From contig OZ241752.1 of assembly GCA_965201155.1 (NCBI GenBank), positions 1,860,001-1,924,000 on the forward strand: a stretch of 64,000 nt of DNA. The letters are read 5' to 3'. The notes under the pieces were generated by a model. It was not told the origin of the DNA. It made no database searches and saw only the letters and a list, made by a program, of their open reading frames with translations. The DNA is from JANQOH01 sp965201155 (lineage in GTDB: Bacteria; Pseudomonadota; Alphaproteobacteria; UBA7887). Below, piece after piece: positions 8,247-16,214 of this stretch. Position numbers and translations under genes: made by a program. Each line of letters begins with the position of its first letter. Position 1 is the first letter of the stretch.

Positions 8247-10157
8247 ATGAGCAAGATTATCGGCATCGACCTGGGCACCACCAATTCGTGTGTTGCGGTG
8301 TTGGAGGGCAAGGAAGCCCGGGTGATCGAAAATTCGGAAGGCATGCGCACAACGCCTTCCATGGTGGCGTTTACCGAGGAAGAGCGTCTGGTCGGGCAGC
8401 CGGCCAAGCGCCAGGCGGTGACTAACCCGACCAACACCCTGTTCGCGATCAAGCGTCTGATGGGTCGTCCGTTTTCCGACTCTGCGGTGCGCAAGGACGC
8501 CGACATGGTGCCCTACGATATTGTCAAGGCGAGCAATGGCGACGCCTGGGTGCGGGCCGGCGGGCAGCAGCATGCGCCGAGCCAGATCAGCGCCATGGTG
8601 CTGCAGAAGATGAAGGAAACCGCCGAGCGGCATCTTGGCGAAGCGGTGTCGCAGGCGGTGATCACAGTGCCTGCCTATTTCAACGATTCGCAGCGCCAAG
8701 CGACCAAGGATGCGGGCCAGATTGCCGGGCTCGAAGTGCTGCGCATCATCAACGAGCCGACGGCCGCGTCGCTGGCCTACGGTCTTGAAAACAAGGAAAA
8801 CGGCGTCATCGCGGTGTATGACCTTGGCGGCGGCACGTTCGATATCTCGATCCTCGAGATCGGCGACGGGGTGTTCGAGGTCAAGGCGACGAACGGCGAC
8901 ACTTTCCTCGGCGGCGAGGATTTTGACCTGCGGCTTGTCGGGTATCTGGCGGATGAGTTCCGCAAGGAAAACGGCATTGACCTGCGCAAGGACAAGCTGG
9001 CGCTGCAGCGGCTCAAGGAGGCGGCGGAAAAGGCCAAGATCGAGCTTTCGAGCACCACCCAGACGGAGATCAACCTGCCGTACATCACGGCGGATTCGTC
9101 GGGGCCGAAGCATCTCACCATGAAGTTGACGCGGGCCAAGTTCGAGGCGCTGGTCGATGATCTGATCCGGCGCACCGTGGAGCCGTGCCGGGTGGCGCTG
9201 CGCGATGCCGGGCTGACCGCGAGCGACATTGACGATGTGGTGCTCGTGGGCGGCATGACGCGGGTGCCGAAGGTGATCGAGACGGTTAAGGCGTTTTTTG
9301 GCCGCGAGCCGCATCGGGGGGTGAATCCCGACGAGGTGGTGGCGATTGGCGCTGCCATTCAGGGGGCGGTCCTGTCGGGCGATGTGAAGGATGTGCTGCT
9401 GCTTGATGTGACGCCGCTGTCGCTTGGCATCGAGACGCTGGGCGGTGTGTTCACGCGGCTGATCGACCGCAATACGACGATTCCGACCCGGAAGGGACAA
9501 ACCTTCTCCACGGCGGAGGACAACCAGCATGCGGTGACGATCCGCGTGTTTCAGGGAGAGCGGGAACTGGCGGCGGACAACAAGCTGCTCGGTCAGTTCG
9601 ACCTGGTGGGTATTCCGTCGGCGCCGCGCGGTGTGCCGCAGATCGAGGTCACTTTCGACATTGACGCCAACGGCATTGTCAATGTGTCTGCGAAGGACAA
9701 GGGCACCGGCAAGGAACAGCAGATTCGCATTCAGGCGTCGGGCGGGCTGAGCGATGCGGACATTGAGCGTATGGTTCAGGAAGCGGAGACTCATGCCGAG
9801 GAGGATCAGCGGCGGCGGACGCTGATCGACAAGCGCAATCTGGCGGATTCGCTGATTCACTCGACCGAGAAGTCGCTGTCCGAGCATGGTGATGCGCTTG
9901 AGGCGGCGGATCGGACGGCGATCGAGACGGCGATCACAGATTTGCGCGGCGTGATGGAAGGCGAAGACGCCGACGCCATCGAGTCGGGGATCAATACGCT
10001 GCAGCAGGCGGCGTTGAAGCTTGGCGAGGCGGTGTACAAGGCGAGCCAGGCCGAGGCATCTCCGGGTTCGGCGGAAGCCGACTCCGCCACGCAGGGAGAG
10101 ACGGTGGTTGACGCCGATTTCGAAGAAGTTCGGGACGACGACAAGCGCGCCGGCTGA
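8247..10157 (+). CDS. dnaK: Molecular chaperone DnaK (Hsp70)
   Basis: This 636-residue ATP-dependent cytoplasmic chaperone matches Hsp70 throughout. It has IIGIDLGTTNSCVAV at the N-terminus, VYDLGGGTFDISIL near residue 190, VLVGGMTRVPKV near 335, the DVTPLSLGIETLGG linker region near 390, and a helical lid ending in an acidic tail (DADFEEVRDDDK). A GAGG lies about eight bases before ATG 8247. It stands 17 bases ahead of dnaJ and is preceded by a sigma-32-type promoter. Confidence 0.98.
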   Translation: MSKIIGIDLGTTNSCVAVLEGKEARVIENSEGMRTTPSMVAFTEEERLVGQPAKRQAVTNPTNTLFAIKRLMGRPFSDSAVRKDADMVPYDIVKASNGDAWVRAGGQQHAPSQISAMVLQKMKETAERHLGEAVSQAVITVPAYFNDSQRQATKDAGQIAGLEVLRIINEPTAASLAYGLENKENGVIAVYDLGGGTFDISILEIGDGVFEVKATNGDTFLGGEDFDLRLVGYLADEFRKENGIDLRKDKLALQRLKEAAEKAKIELSSTTQTEINLPYITADSSGPKHLTMKLTRAKFEALVDDLIRRTVEPCRVALRDAGLTASDIDDVVLVGGMTRVPKVIETVKAFFGREPHRGVNPDEVVAIGAAIQGAVLSGDVKDVLLLDVTPLSLGIETLGGVFTRLIDRNTTIPTRKGQTFSTAEDNQHAVTIRVFQGERELAADNKLLGQFDLVGIPSAPRGVPQIEVTFDIDANGIVNVSAKDKGTGKEQQIRIQASGGLSDADIERMVQEAETHAEEDQRRRTLIDKRNLADSLIHSTEKSLSEHGDALEAADRTAIETAITDLRGVMEGEDADAIESGINTLQQAALKLGEAVYKASQAEASPGSAEADSATQGETVVDADFEEVRDDDKRAG

Positions 10158-10174
10158 AGCTCGTGCCGCCGGTC

Positions 10175-11305
10175 ATGAGCAAGCCTGATTTCTATGAGAC
10201 CCTCGGCGTTGAGCGTGACGCCGATGCCGAGGGCCTCAAGCGCGCGTACCGCAAGCTGGTGATGCGCTACCACCCGGACCGCAATCCGAACAACGCCGAG
10301 GCTGAAGCGAAGTTCAAGGAAGTTTCCGAAGCGTATCATGTGCTGAGCGATGCCGAGAAACGCGCAGCGTATGACCGCTTCGGCCATGCCGCGTTCGAGG
10401 GTGCGGCCGGGGGCGGTGCGGGCGGCGCGGGATATGGCTTCTCGTCGACGAATTTCGACGATCTGTTCGATAATCTGTTCGGCGGCATGATGGGCGGGCG
10501 GCGCGCCTCCGATTCAAGCCGTGGCGGGGATATCCGTTACAACCTCGAGATCAGTCTTGAAGACGCTTATGCCGGGCGGCGCACGACGCTGCGCACGACG
10601 GTGCCGGCGACCTGCGACTCGTGCGGCGGTTCGGGCGCCGAATCGGGGTCGCGGCCGATTGACTGCCCGTCATGCCGCGGCCGGGGGAAGGTGCGGCAGC
10701 AACAGGGATTTTTCACTGTGGAGCGGACCTGTCCGCAATGCCAGGGCATGGGGCGCATCATCGAGTCACCCTGCCGCGCGTGCGGCGGAGCGGGCCGCGC
10801 CGCGCGGGAGAAACAACTCCAGGTGGATATTCCGGCCGGTGTGGAGGATGGCACACGCATTCGTCTTGCGGGAGAAGGCGAAGCGGGTCTGCGTGGGGCG
10901 TCGCCGGGCGACCTCTACATTTTCATCAGCGTGGCGCAGCATTCGCTGTTTACGCGCGACGGGAACAATCTGTTCTGCCTGGTGCCGCTGCCACTGGTGC
11001 GAGCGACGCTGGGGGGCAAGGTCGAGGTTCCCACGCTGGACGGCAAGCGCGCGATTGTTTCGATCCCCGAAGGCACGCAGACGGCTCATCGCTTTCGGTT
11101 GCGGGGCAAAGGTATGCCGGCGCTGCGCGGCGGTCCGGTGGGGGATCTGTTCGTGCAGGTGATGGTGGAAACGCCGGTGAAACTGACCGAAGAGCAGCGC
11201 AGGCTGCTGCAACGGTTCGAAGCCGCCGGGGAACCCGGCGCCCAGCCCGAAACCGAGGGTTTTTTCGCGAAGGTCAAGGAATTCTGGTCGGACCTGCGCG
11301 ACTGA
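10175..11305 (+). CDS. dnaJ: Chaperone protein DnaJ (Hsp40)
   Basis: This 376-residue protein has the complete type I Hsp40 layout. The J domain (residues 1-70) contains the HPD motif in MRYHPDRNPNN. A Gly/Phe-rich segment (GGAGGAGYGFSS) follows, then four zinc repeats (CDSCGGSG, CPSCRGRG, CPQCQGMG, CRACGGAG) and the C-terminal substrate domain (GDLYIFISVAQHSLFTRDGNNL). It delivers substrates to DnaK and stimulates its ATPase. ATG at 10175 (MSKPDFYETLGV) fits the family better than the upstream GTG at 10163. Confidence 0.97.
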   Translation: MSKPDFYETLGVERDADAEGLKRAYRKLVMRYHPDRNPNNAEAEAKFKEVSEAYHVLSDAEKRAAYDRFGHAAFEGAAGGGAGGAGYGFSSTNFDDLFDNLFGGMMGGRRASDSSRGGDIRYNLEISLEDAYAGRRTTLRTTVPATCDSCGGSGAESGSRPIDCPSCRGRGKVRQQQGFFTVERTCPQCQGMGRIIESPCRACGGAGRAAREKQLQVDIPAGVEDGTRIRLAGEGEAGLRGASPGDLYIFISVAQHSLFTRDGNNLFCLVPLPLVRATLGGKVEVPTLDGKRAIVSIPEGTQTAHRFRLRGKGMPALRGGPVGDLFVQVMVETPVKLTEEQRRLLQRFEAAGEPGAQPETEGFFAKVKEFWSDLRD

Positions 11306-11314
11306 ATTAATGCC

Positions 11315-11342
11315 GCGGCGCGTCAGTGCCGCAACGCGCCGC
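11315..11342. terminator. Hairpin between convergent dnaJ and pheT
   Basis: GCGGCGCG (11315-11322) pairs with CGCGCCGC (11335-11342) across a 12-base loop at the convergent ends of dnaJ and pheT, overlapping the last codons of pheT. There is no T-run, so it is a candidate bidirectional hairpin rather than a classic terminator. Confidence 0.4.
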
Positions 11343-13743
11343 CGGTAATTTTCGTCACCCGCGCCACGATCGCATCAGCTACAGCCTGGATTTCAGCGTC
11401 GGTCAATGTCCGGTCGCGGGGATGGATGGCAACAGAGACAGCAAGCGATTTTTGCGCTTCATCCACGCCTTCGCCACGGTAGTCGTCGAATAAAGTAATA
11501 TCGGACAGGGCGAATTTCCCCGGCACCTTGCCGGAAAGGCCGCGGATGGCACGCAGCAGGTCTGCGGCGGGACGGTCGGCATCCACGATGAAGGCGAAAT
11601 CGCGGCGGACTGCGGGGAGGTCGGCGGTCTGCAGAGGCGGTCGCGCCGTGCCGGTGGCCGCTTTCGGGGTCGGCAGGCGGTCGAAGAACACTTCAAATGC
11701 AGCAACCGGACCGGTGAGGTCGAAGGCAGCGAGAACCCTGGGGTGCACCATGCCGAAACAGGCAATGGTGTTTCGCGGCCCCAGGCGGAGCAAGCCGGAC
11801 TGGCCGGGGTGATACCAGGGGGGCGCATCGGCGGTGACCTGAAGGCGGTCTGCGGGGCCGCCCAGCGCGGCGATAAGCGCGAGTGAGTCCGCCTTGGCGT
11901 CGAACGCATCGACCGGGCGCGCGGGGGCCAGCCAGTGGCGCGGCGCGGTGGCGCCGCAGCGCAAGCCGCCGGCGCCATTTTGCTGGTCCTGCGGGGCATC
12001 GCCGGCATAGAACGGGCCGACTTCGAACAACCCGAAATCGGCGCGTCCGCGGGCCTCGTTGCGAGCGGCAGCGGCGATCAGATTGGGCAGCAGGCCGGGC
12101 CGCATGTCAGTGAGGGCGCTGCTGATGGGGTTTGCAAGGCGGAGCGCGGGGGCGCCGCCGCCGAACAGCTCTGCTTGGTCGGCGGCAAGAAACGACCATG
12201 TGACGCATTCATGCAAGCTGCGGGCCGCCAGCAGCCGGCGGGCGCGACGCGTGCGGCGCTGGCCGACATTCACGCCGGGACTGGCGACCGGGCGCTCACG
12301 CGGAAGGGAAACCGCGGGGATTGCGTCGTAACCGACGACCCGCAGGACTTCCTCGACAAGGTCTGCCTCGCCGTGGATGTCGTGGCGCCAGGAGGGGATG
12401 CGGCAGACGAGAGTGCCGTGGCTTTCACGCGGGACGAAACCGAGGTCATCGAGAATGGCGGATGCGCGGTCACGCGCTACTTCGAGGCCGCCGAGGGAGC
12501 GCACACGGTCGGGGTGGAAGGTGATGGTTCGCCTGTCCCGGGGCGGTGTGCCGGCGATCACGAGATTGCCTGCCTCGCCGCCGCATATGTCGAGGATCAG
12601 TCGGGCGGCGCGTTCGGCTCCGGCGACGGCGCCGTCGCGATCCACGCCGCGTTCGAAGCGGTAGCGGGCGTCGGACTCGATTTGCAGGCGGCGGCCGGTG
12701 GCGGCGGTGCGTACGGAGTCGAAAAAGGCGGATTCGAGGAACACATTGGCGGTTTCCCCGGAACAGCCGGTGGGGGTACCACCGATGACTCCGGCGAGGG
12801 CGACGGGTCCGCTGTCATCGGCGATCACGGTCATGCCGTCATCGAGGGTGTAGGTCCTGTCGTCCAGCGCTTCGAGGGTTTCACCGGTGCGTGCGAGACG
12901 CACGTGGATATTGCCGGAAAGCTTGTCGGCGTCGAACACGTGAAGGGGGCGGGCGCGTTCGAAGGAGACGAGATTGGTGATATCGACGAGCGCGGAAATG
13001 GGGCGCAGGCCGATGGCGCGGAGGCGGGCCTGCAGCCATTCCGGGCTCGGGCCGTTGCGGACGCCGCGAAAATAGCGGCCGACGAAATGCGGGCAGGCGT
13101 CGGCGGTATCAGGCGTGAAAGCCAGCAGCGCGCCGACGGGGCCGGGTCCGAAACCGGGAACGGGCGGGACATGAGGCGGGCGCAGGCGGCCGATGCCGGC
13201 CGCTGCGAGGTCGCGCGCTATGCCGAGAACGCCAAGGCAGTCGCCGCGCTCGGGTGTAATGGCGATGTCGATGACCGGGTCATCGAGACCGGCGATTGCG
13301 GCAAAGGGGGTGCCGATGGGAGCGTCGTCGGCGAGTTCGATGATGCCCTCATGTTCATCCGAGAGGCCCATTTCGCGCTCGGAGCACAGCATTCCGAAAC
13401 CGGTGACACCGCGGATCGAGCGTTTTTCGAGCACTGCGCCGGTGCCGGGGATGCGTGCGCCCAAGGGTGCGAAGACGCCTTTCATGCCGGTTCGGGCGTT
13501 GGGGGCACCACAGACGACATCAAGCACCCCGGACCCGGTATCGACGCGGCAGACGCTCAGGCGGTCGGCATTGGGGTGGGGCGCCGCCTCCAGCACATGG
13601 CCGACGACGAAAGGCGCCAGCTCGGCGGCGCGATCGATGACGGCTTCCACTTCGAGGCCGAGGCTGGTGAGGCGCTCGGTGATGTCAGTCAGGGCGGCGT
13701 CGGTGTCGAGGAATTCCCGAAGCCAGCCGAGGGTGAACTTCAT
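11323..13743 (-). CDS. pheT: Phenylalanyl-tRNA synthetase beta subunit
   Basis: This 806-residue subunit forms the alpha2-beta2 PheRS that charges tRNA-Phe. It starts MKFTLGWLREFLDT. The EMAP-like tRNA-binding domain (about residues 40-150) shows HPNADRLSVCRVDTG and DVVCGAPNAR. The B3/B4 editing region, B5 (about 400-480, DIHGEADLVEEVLRVVGYDAIP) and the C-terminal anticodon-binding FDX domain (KSLAVSVAIHPRDRTLTDAEI) follow. ATG at 13743 overlaps the pheS stop by four bases (ATGA), so the subunits are translationally coupled. The open frame extends to 13956 but is incompatible with pheS. Confidence 0.97.
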   Translation of the reverse strand: MKFTLGWLREFLDTDAALTDITERLTSLGLEVEAVIDRAAELAPFVVGHVLEAAPHPNADRLSVCRVDTGSGVLDVVCGAPNARTGMKGVFAPLGARIPGTGAVLEKRSIRGVTGFGMLCSEREMGLSDEHEGIIELADDAPIGTPFAAIAGLDDPVIDIAITPERGDCLGVLGIARDLAAAGIGRLRPPHVPPVPGFGPGPVGALLAFTPDTADACPHFVGRYFRGVRNGPSPEWLQARLRAIGLRPISALVDITNLVSFERARPLHVFDADKLSGNIHVRLARTGETLEALDDRTYTLDDGMTVIADDSGPVALAGVIGGTPTGCSGETANVFLESAFFDSVRTAATGRRLQIESDARYRFERGVDRDGAVAGAERAARLILDICGGEAGNLVIAGTPPRDRRTITFHPDRVRSLGGLEVARDRASAILDDLGFVPRESHGTLVCRIPSWRHDIHGEADLVEEVLRVVGYDAIPAVSLPRERPVASPGVNVGQRRTRRARRLLAARSLHECVTWSFLAADQAELFGGGAPALRLANPISSALTDMRPGLLPNLIAAAARNEARGRADFGLFEVGPFYAGDAPQDQQNGAGGLRCGATAPRHWLAPARPVDAFDAKADSLALIAALGGPADRLQVTADAPPWYHPGQSGLLRLGPRNTIACFGMVHPRVLAAFDLTGPVAAFEVFFDRLPTPKAATGTARPPLQTADLPAVRRDFAFIVDADRPAADLLRAIRGLSGKVPGKFALSDITLFDDYRGEGVDEAQKSLAVSVAIHPRDRTLTDAEIQAVADAIVARVTKITGGALRH

Positions 13744-14849
13744 GAGCTGAGGCCCTGGCCGAGGGTCGGGATGTCGAGCGCGCTGAAACCATAATGGCGA
13801 AGCCAGCGCAAGTTGCTGTCGAAGAAGCTGCGGAGGTCGCGAATGCCGTATTTCAGCATCGCGATACGGTCGATTCCCATTCCGAAGGCGAAGCCCTGAT
13901 ATTCGGCGGGGTCGAGGCCGCAATTTTCGAGCACGCGAGGATGCACCATTCCGCAACCGAGGATTTCGAGCCAGTCGTCGCTCGAATCGCCCCGGTGGCC
14001 GGCGCGAAATTCGCCGTCGGCGAAGCGGCAGCCGATATCGACTTCCGCGGAGGGTTCGGTGAACGGGAAGTAGCTGGGGCGGAAGCGCAGCGGCACGTCC
14101 GCAACTTCGAAATAGGTTGAGACGAAATCGACGAGGCAGCCCTTGAGGTGACCCATATGGGTTTCCCGGTCCACCATCAGTCCTTCGATCTGGTGGAACA
14201 TGGGGGTGTGGGTCATGTCGTAGTCGCAGCGATAGGTGCGCCCCGGCACGATGATGCGATGCGGCGGCGGGGCCGCGGTCATGCTGCGAATCTGGACGGG
14301 CGAGGTGTGCGTGCGCAGCAGGAGCTGGCTGCCGTCTTCCTTTTGCGGCAGGTAGAAGGTGTCGTGCATTTGCCGGGCGGGGTGTTCCGGCGGGATATTG
14401 AGGGCGGTGAAGTTATGGAAGTCGTCTTCTATGTCGGGGCCTTCGGCGACGGTGAAGCCCATATCGGCGAAGATTTCGGTGATTTCGTCGAGTACCTGGC
14501 TGACCGGGTGGACCGTGCCGGTGGTTTCCGGTCTGGCGGGGGCCGTGACGTCGACCCGTTCGGCGGCGAGGCGGGCGTCGAGACGGGCCTCTTCGAGCGC
14601 GGTCCGGCGCGCTTCGATGGCGTCGGCGAGTTCGGTCTTGAGGCGGTTGAGCGCTTGCCCGGCGGCGCGGCGGCTGTGCGGCGGCAATTCGGACAGGCCG
14701 CGCATGAGGGCGGTGATTTCGCCTTTTCTACCGAGTGCGGCGACGCGCACGGATTCCAGCGCATCGGGCGTGTCGGCGCCGGCGATGGCGGCGAGCCATG
14801 CGTCGCGGCGCATTCCCGCGACGGCGTCGGGGGAGTCGTCCGCCGTCAT
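13740..14849 (-). CDS. pheS: Phenylalanyl-tRNA synthetase alpha subunit
   Basis: This 369-residue catalytic subunit of PheRS has an N-terminal coiled coil (about residues 30-100) and a class II core. The core shows FADMGFTVAEGPDIEDDFHNFTALN, HPARQMHDTFY and LLRTHTSPVQIR (motif 2 region), then GCGMVHPRVLENCG and FGMGIDRIAMLKYGI (motif 3). It lies between rplT and pheT on the minus strand, in the order found in many proteobacteria. Confidence 0.97.
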   Translation of the reverse strand: MTADDSPDAVAGMRRDAWLAAIAGADTPDALESVRVAALGRKGEITALMRGLSELPPHSRRAAGQALNRLKTELADAIEARRTALEEARLDARLAAERVDVTAPARPETTGTVHPVSQVLDEITEIFADMGFTVAEGPDIEDDFHNFTALNIPPEHPARQMHDTFYLPQKEDGSQLLLRTHTSPVQIRSMTAAPPPHRIIVPGRTYRCDYDMTHTPMFHQIEGLMVDRETHMGHLKGCLVDFVSTYFEVADVPLRFRPSYFPFTEPSAEVDIGCRFADGEFRAGHRGDSSDDWLEILGCGMVHPRVLENCGLDPAEYQGFAFGMGIDRIAMLKYGIRDLRSFFDSNLRWLRHYGFSALDIPTLGQGLSS

Positions 14850-14860
14850 GTGTTCGGGGG

Positions 14861-15220
14861 TCAGGCCGCCAGTGCGCCGCGGGCGGCGGTCACGAGTTCT
14901 GCGAAAGTGTCCGGGTCGCGGGCGGCGATGTCGGCGATTACCTTGCGGTCGAGTTCGATGCCGGCCTTGGCGATGCCGTGGATGAAGGTTCCGTAGGTCA
15001 TTCCGTGTTCACGGGCGCCGGCGTTGATGCGCTGGATCCACAGGCGGCGGAAGTCGCGTTTGCGGTTGCGGCGGTCGCGATAGGCGTATTGGGCGGCTTT
15101 TTCCACCGCCTGGCGCGCGACGCGCACCGTGTTCTTGCGGCGGCCGCGATAGCCCTTTGCCGCCTTGATGATCTTGTGGTGGCGGGCGTGTTTGGTTACG
15201 CCCCGTTTGATGCGCGCCAT
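14861..15220 (-). CDS. rplT: Large ribosomal subunit protein L20
   Basis: This 119-residue, strongly basic protein matches bL20. It begins MARIKRGVTKHARHHKIIK and has KGYRGRRKNT, YRDRRNRKRDFRRLWIQRINA and a GIELDRK C-terminal segment. It binds 23S rRNA early in 50S assembly. It follows rpmI by eight bases and precedes pheS by 11 bases, so it is part of the infC-rpmI-rplT operon. Confidence 0.98.
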   Translation of the reverse strand: MARIKRGVTKHARHHKIIKAAKGYRGRRKNTVRVARQAVEKAAQYAYRDRRNRKRDFRRLWIQRINAGAREHGMTYGTFIHGIAKAGIELDRKVIADIAARDPDTFAELVTAARGALAA

Positions 15221-15228
15221 TGTTGTTC

Positions 15229-15429
15229 CTATCCGTAGGGCAGGTAGTTTTTCCTGACGGTGCGGGCGTCAGAGTCGGCCATGATTGCGGACCCGCGCTG
15301 ATTGCGGATGAATTTTCTGGTGCGTTTGATCATGCCGTGTCGTTTGCCAGCCTGGAAGGTACGCACTTTTCCTGACGCGGTCAGCCGGAAGCGTTTCTTG
15401 GCGCTGCTCTTGGTCTTGAGTTTGGGCAT
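15229..15429 (-). CDS. rpmI: Large ribosomal subunit protein L35
   Basis: This 66-residue protein matches bL35, starting MPKLKTKSSAKKRFRLTASGKV and containing HGMIKRTRKFIRNQRG. Length and basic composition are normal for the family. It lies between infC and rplT, with a 133-base upstream gap that could hold leader control; I could not define a structure there. Confidence 0.97.
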   Translation of the reverse strand: MPKLKTKSSAKKRFRLTASGKVRTFQAGKRHGMIKRTRKFIRNQRGSAIMADSDARTVRKNYLPYG

Positions 15430-15562
15430 GGTGGCCTCATGTCGGACGCATTGCGCGCGGCGCGGCGGCGCGCCCGTGCGGCGTGGTGGTATATAGCCAG
15501 CCCCCTGTGCCGGTGCAAGGGGCCGGCGTGTTCCGGGCGGGTCGTGCAGGCGGGTGCGGCGC

Positions 15563-16099
15563 CTAGCGCGGGGCCAGCACCATGGTCATCTGGCGGCCTT
15601 CCATCTTGGGGAACTGTTCGACCTTTCCGAGGTCGTCGAGTTCCTGCCGGACGCGGTCGAGCACTCTCATGCCGAGGTCCTGGTGCGCCATTTCGCGGCC
15701 GCGAAAGCGCATGGTCACCTTGACCTTGTCGCCTTCGCCGAGGAATTTGACGATGGCGCGCATTTTCACGTCATAGTCGTGGTCGTCGATGCCCGGGCGC
15801 ATCTTGATTTCCTTGACGTCGATTGTCTTTTGTTTTTTTCGTGCTTCGGCGGCGCGTTTTTGCGCGTCATACTTGAATTTGCCGTAGTCGAGGACCTTGC
15901 ATACCGGGGGGTGCGCGTTGGGCGATACTTCGACGAGGTCGAGGCCTGCGTCGGTGGCGTAGTGGCGCGCCTCGCGCAGGGCGACGACTCCCACCATGTT
16001 GCCGGAATGATCAACCAGCCGAACCGGGTCGGCCTCAATTTGCTCGTTGGCTCTCGGGCCATCCCGCTGCGGGGGCAGCGGCGGATGAAATCTGGCTAT
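15563..16099 (-). CDS. infC: Translation initiation factor IF-3, ATA start
   Basis: From the first ATG (15997) only 144 residues can be read, missing the conserved N-terminal start. The same frame continues upstream with DGPRANEQIEADPVRLVDHSGN, the standard IF3 N-domain, to an ATA codon at 16097-16099. That codon is preceded by AAGGAG at seven bases, giving 178 residues, the normal IF3 length. Rare start codons (ATT, ATC, ATA) are known for infC, where IF3 discriminates against them and so limits its own synthesis. The C-domain has KVTMRFRGREMAH. It prevents premature 50S joining and checks the start codon on the 30S subunit. Confidence 0.93.
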   Translation of the reverse strand: MARFHPPLPPQRDGPRANEQIEADPVRLVDHSGNMVGVVALREARHYATDAGLDLVEVSPNAHPPVCKVLDYGKFKYDAQKRAAEARKKQKTIDVKEIKMRPGIDDHDYDVKMRAIVKFLGEGDKVKVTMRFRGREMAHQDLGMRVLDRVRQELDDLGKVEQFPKMEGRQMTMVLAPR

Positions 16100-16214
16100 G
16101 CCGTGTCTCCTTTTCCTGTCGTTGTCAGGGGCGTTCGCTCAGTTATGGTTGCGAACGACGCTGTTTGTCCTCCTCCAGCGCCTTTGAACGCCGCCCGGGA
16201 CACACACCGACAGC

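Noticed and set aside
7971..9887. 638-residue minus-strand frame opposite dnaK
   Set aside because: Antisense shadow; dnaK is fully conserved on the plus strand.
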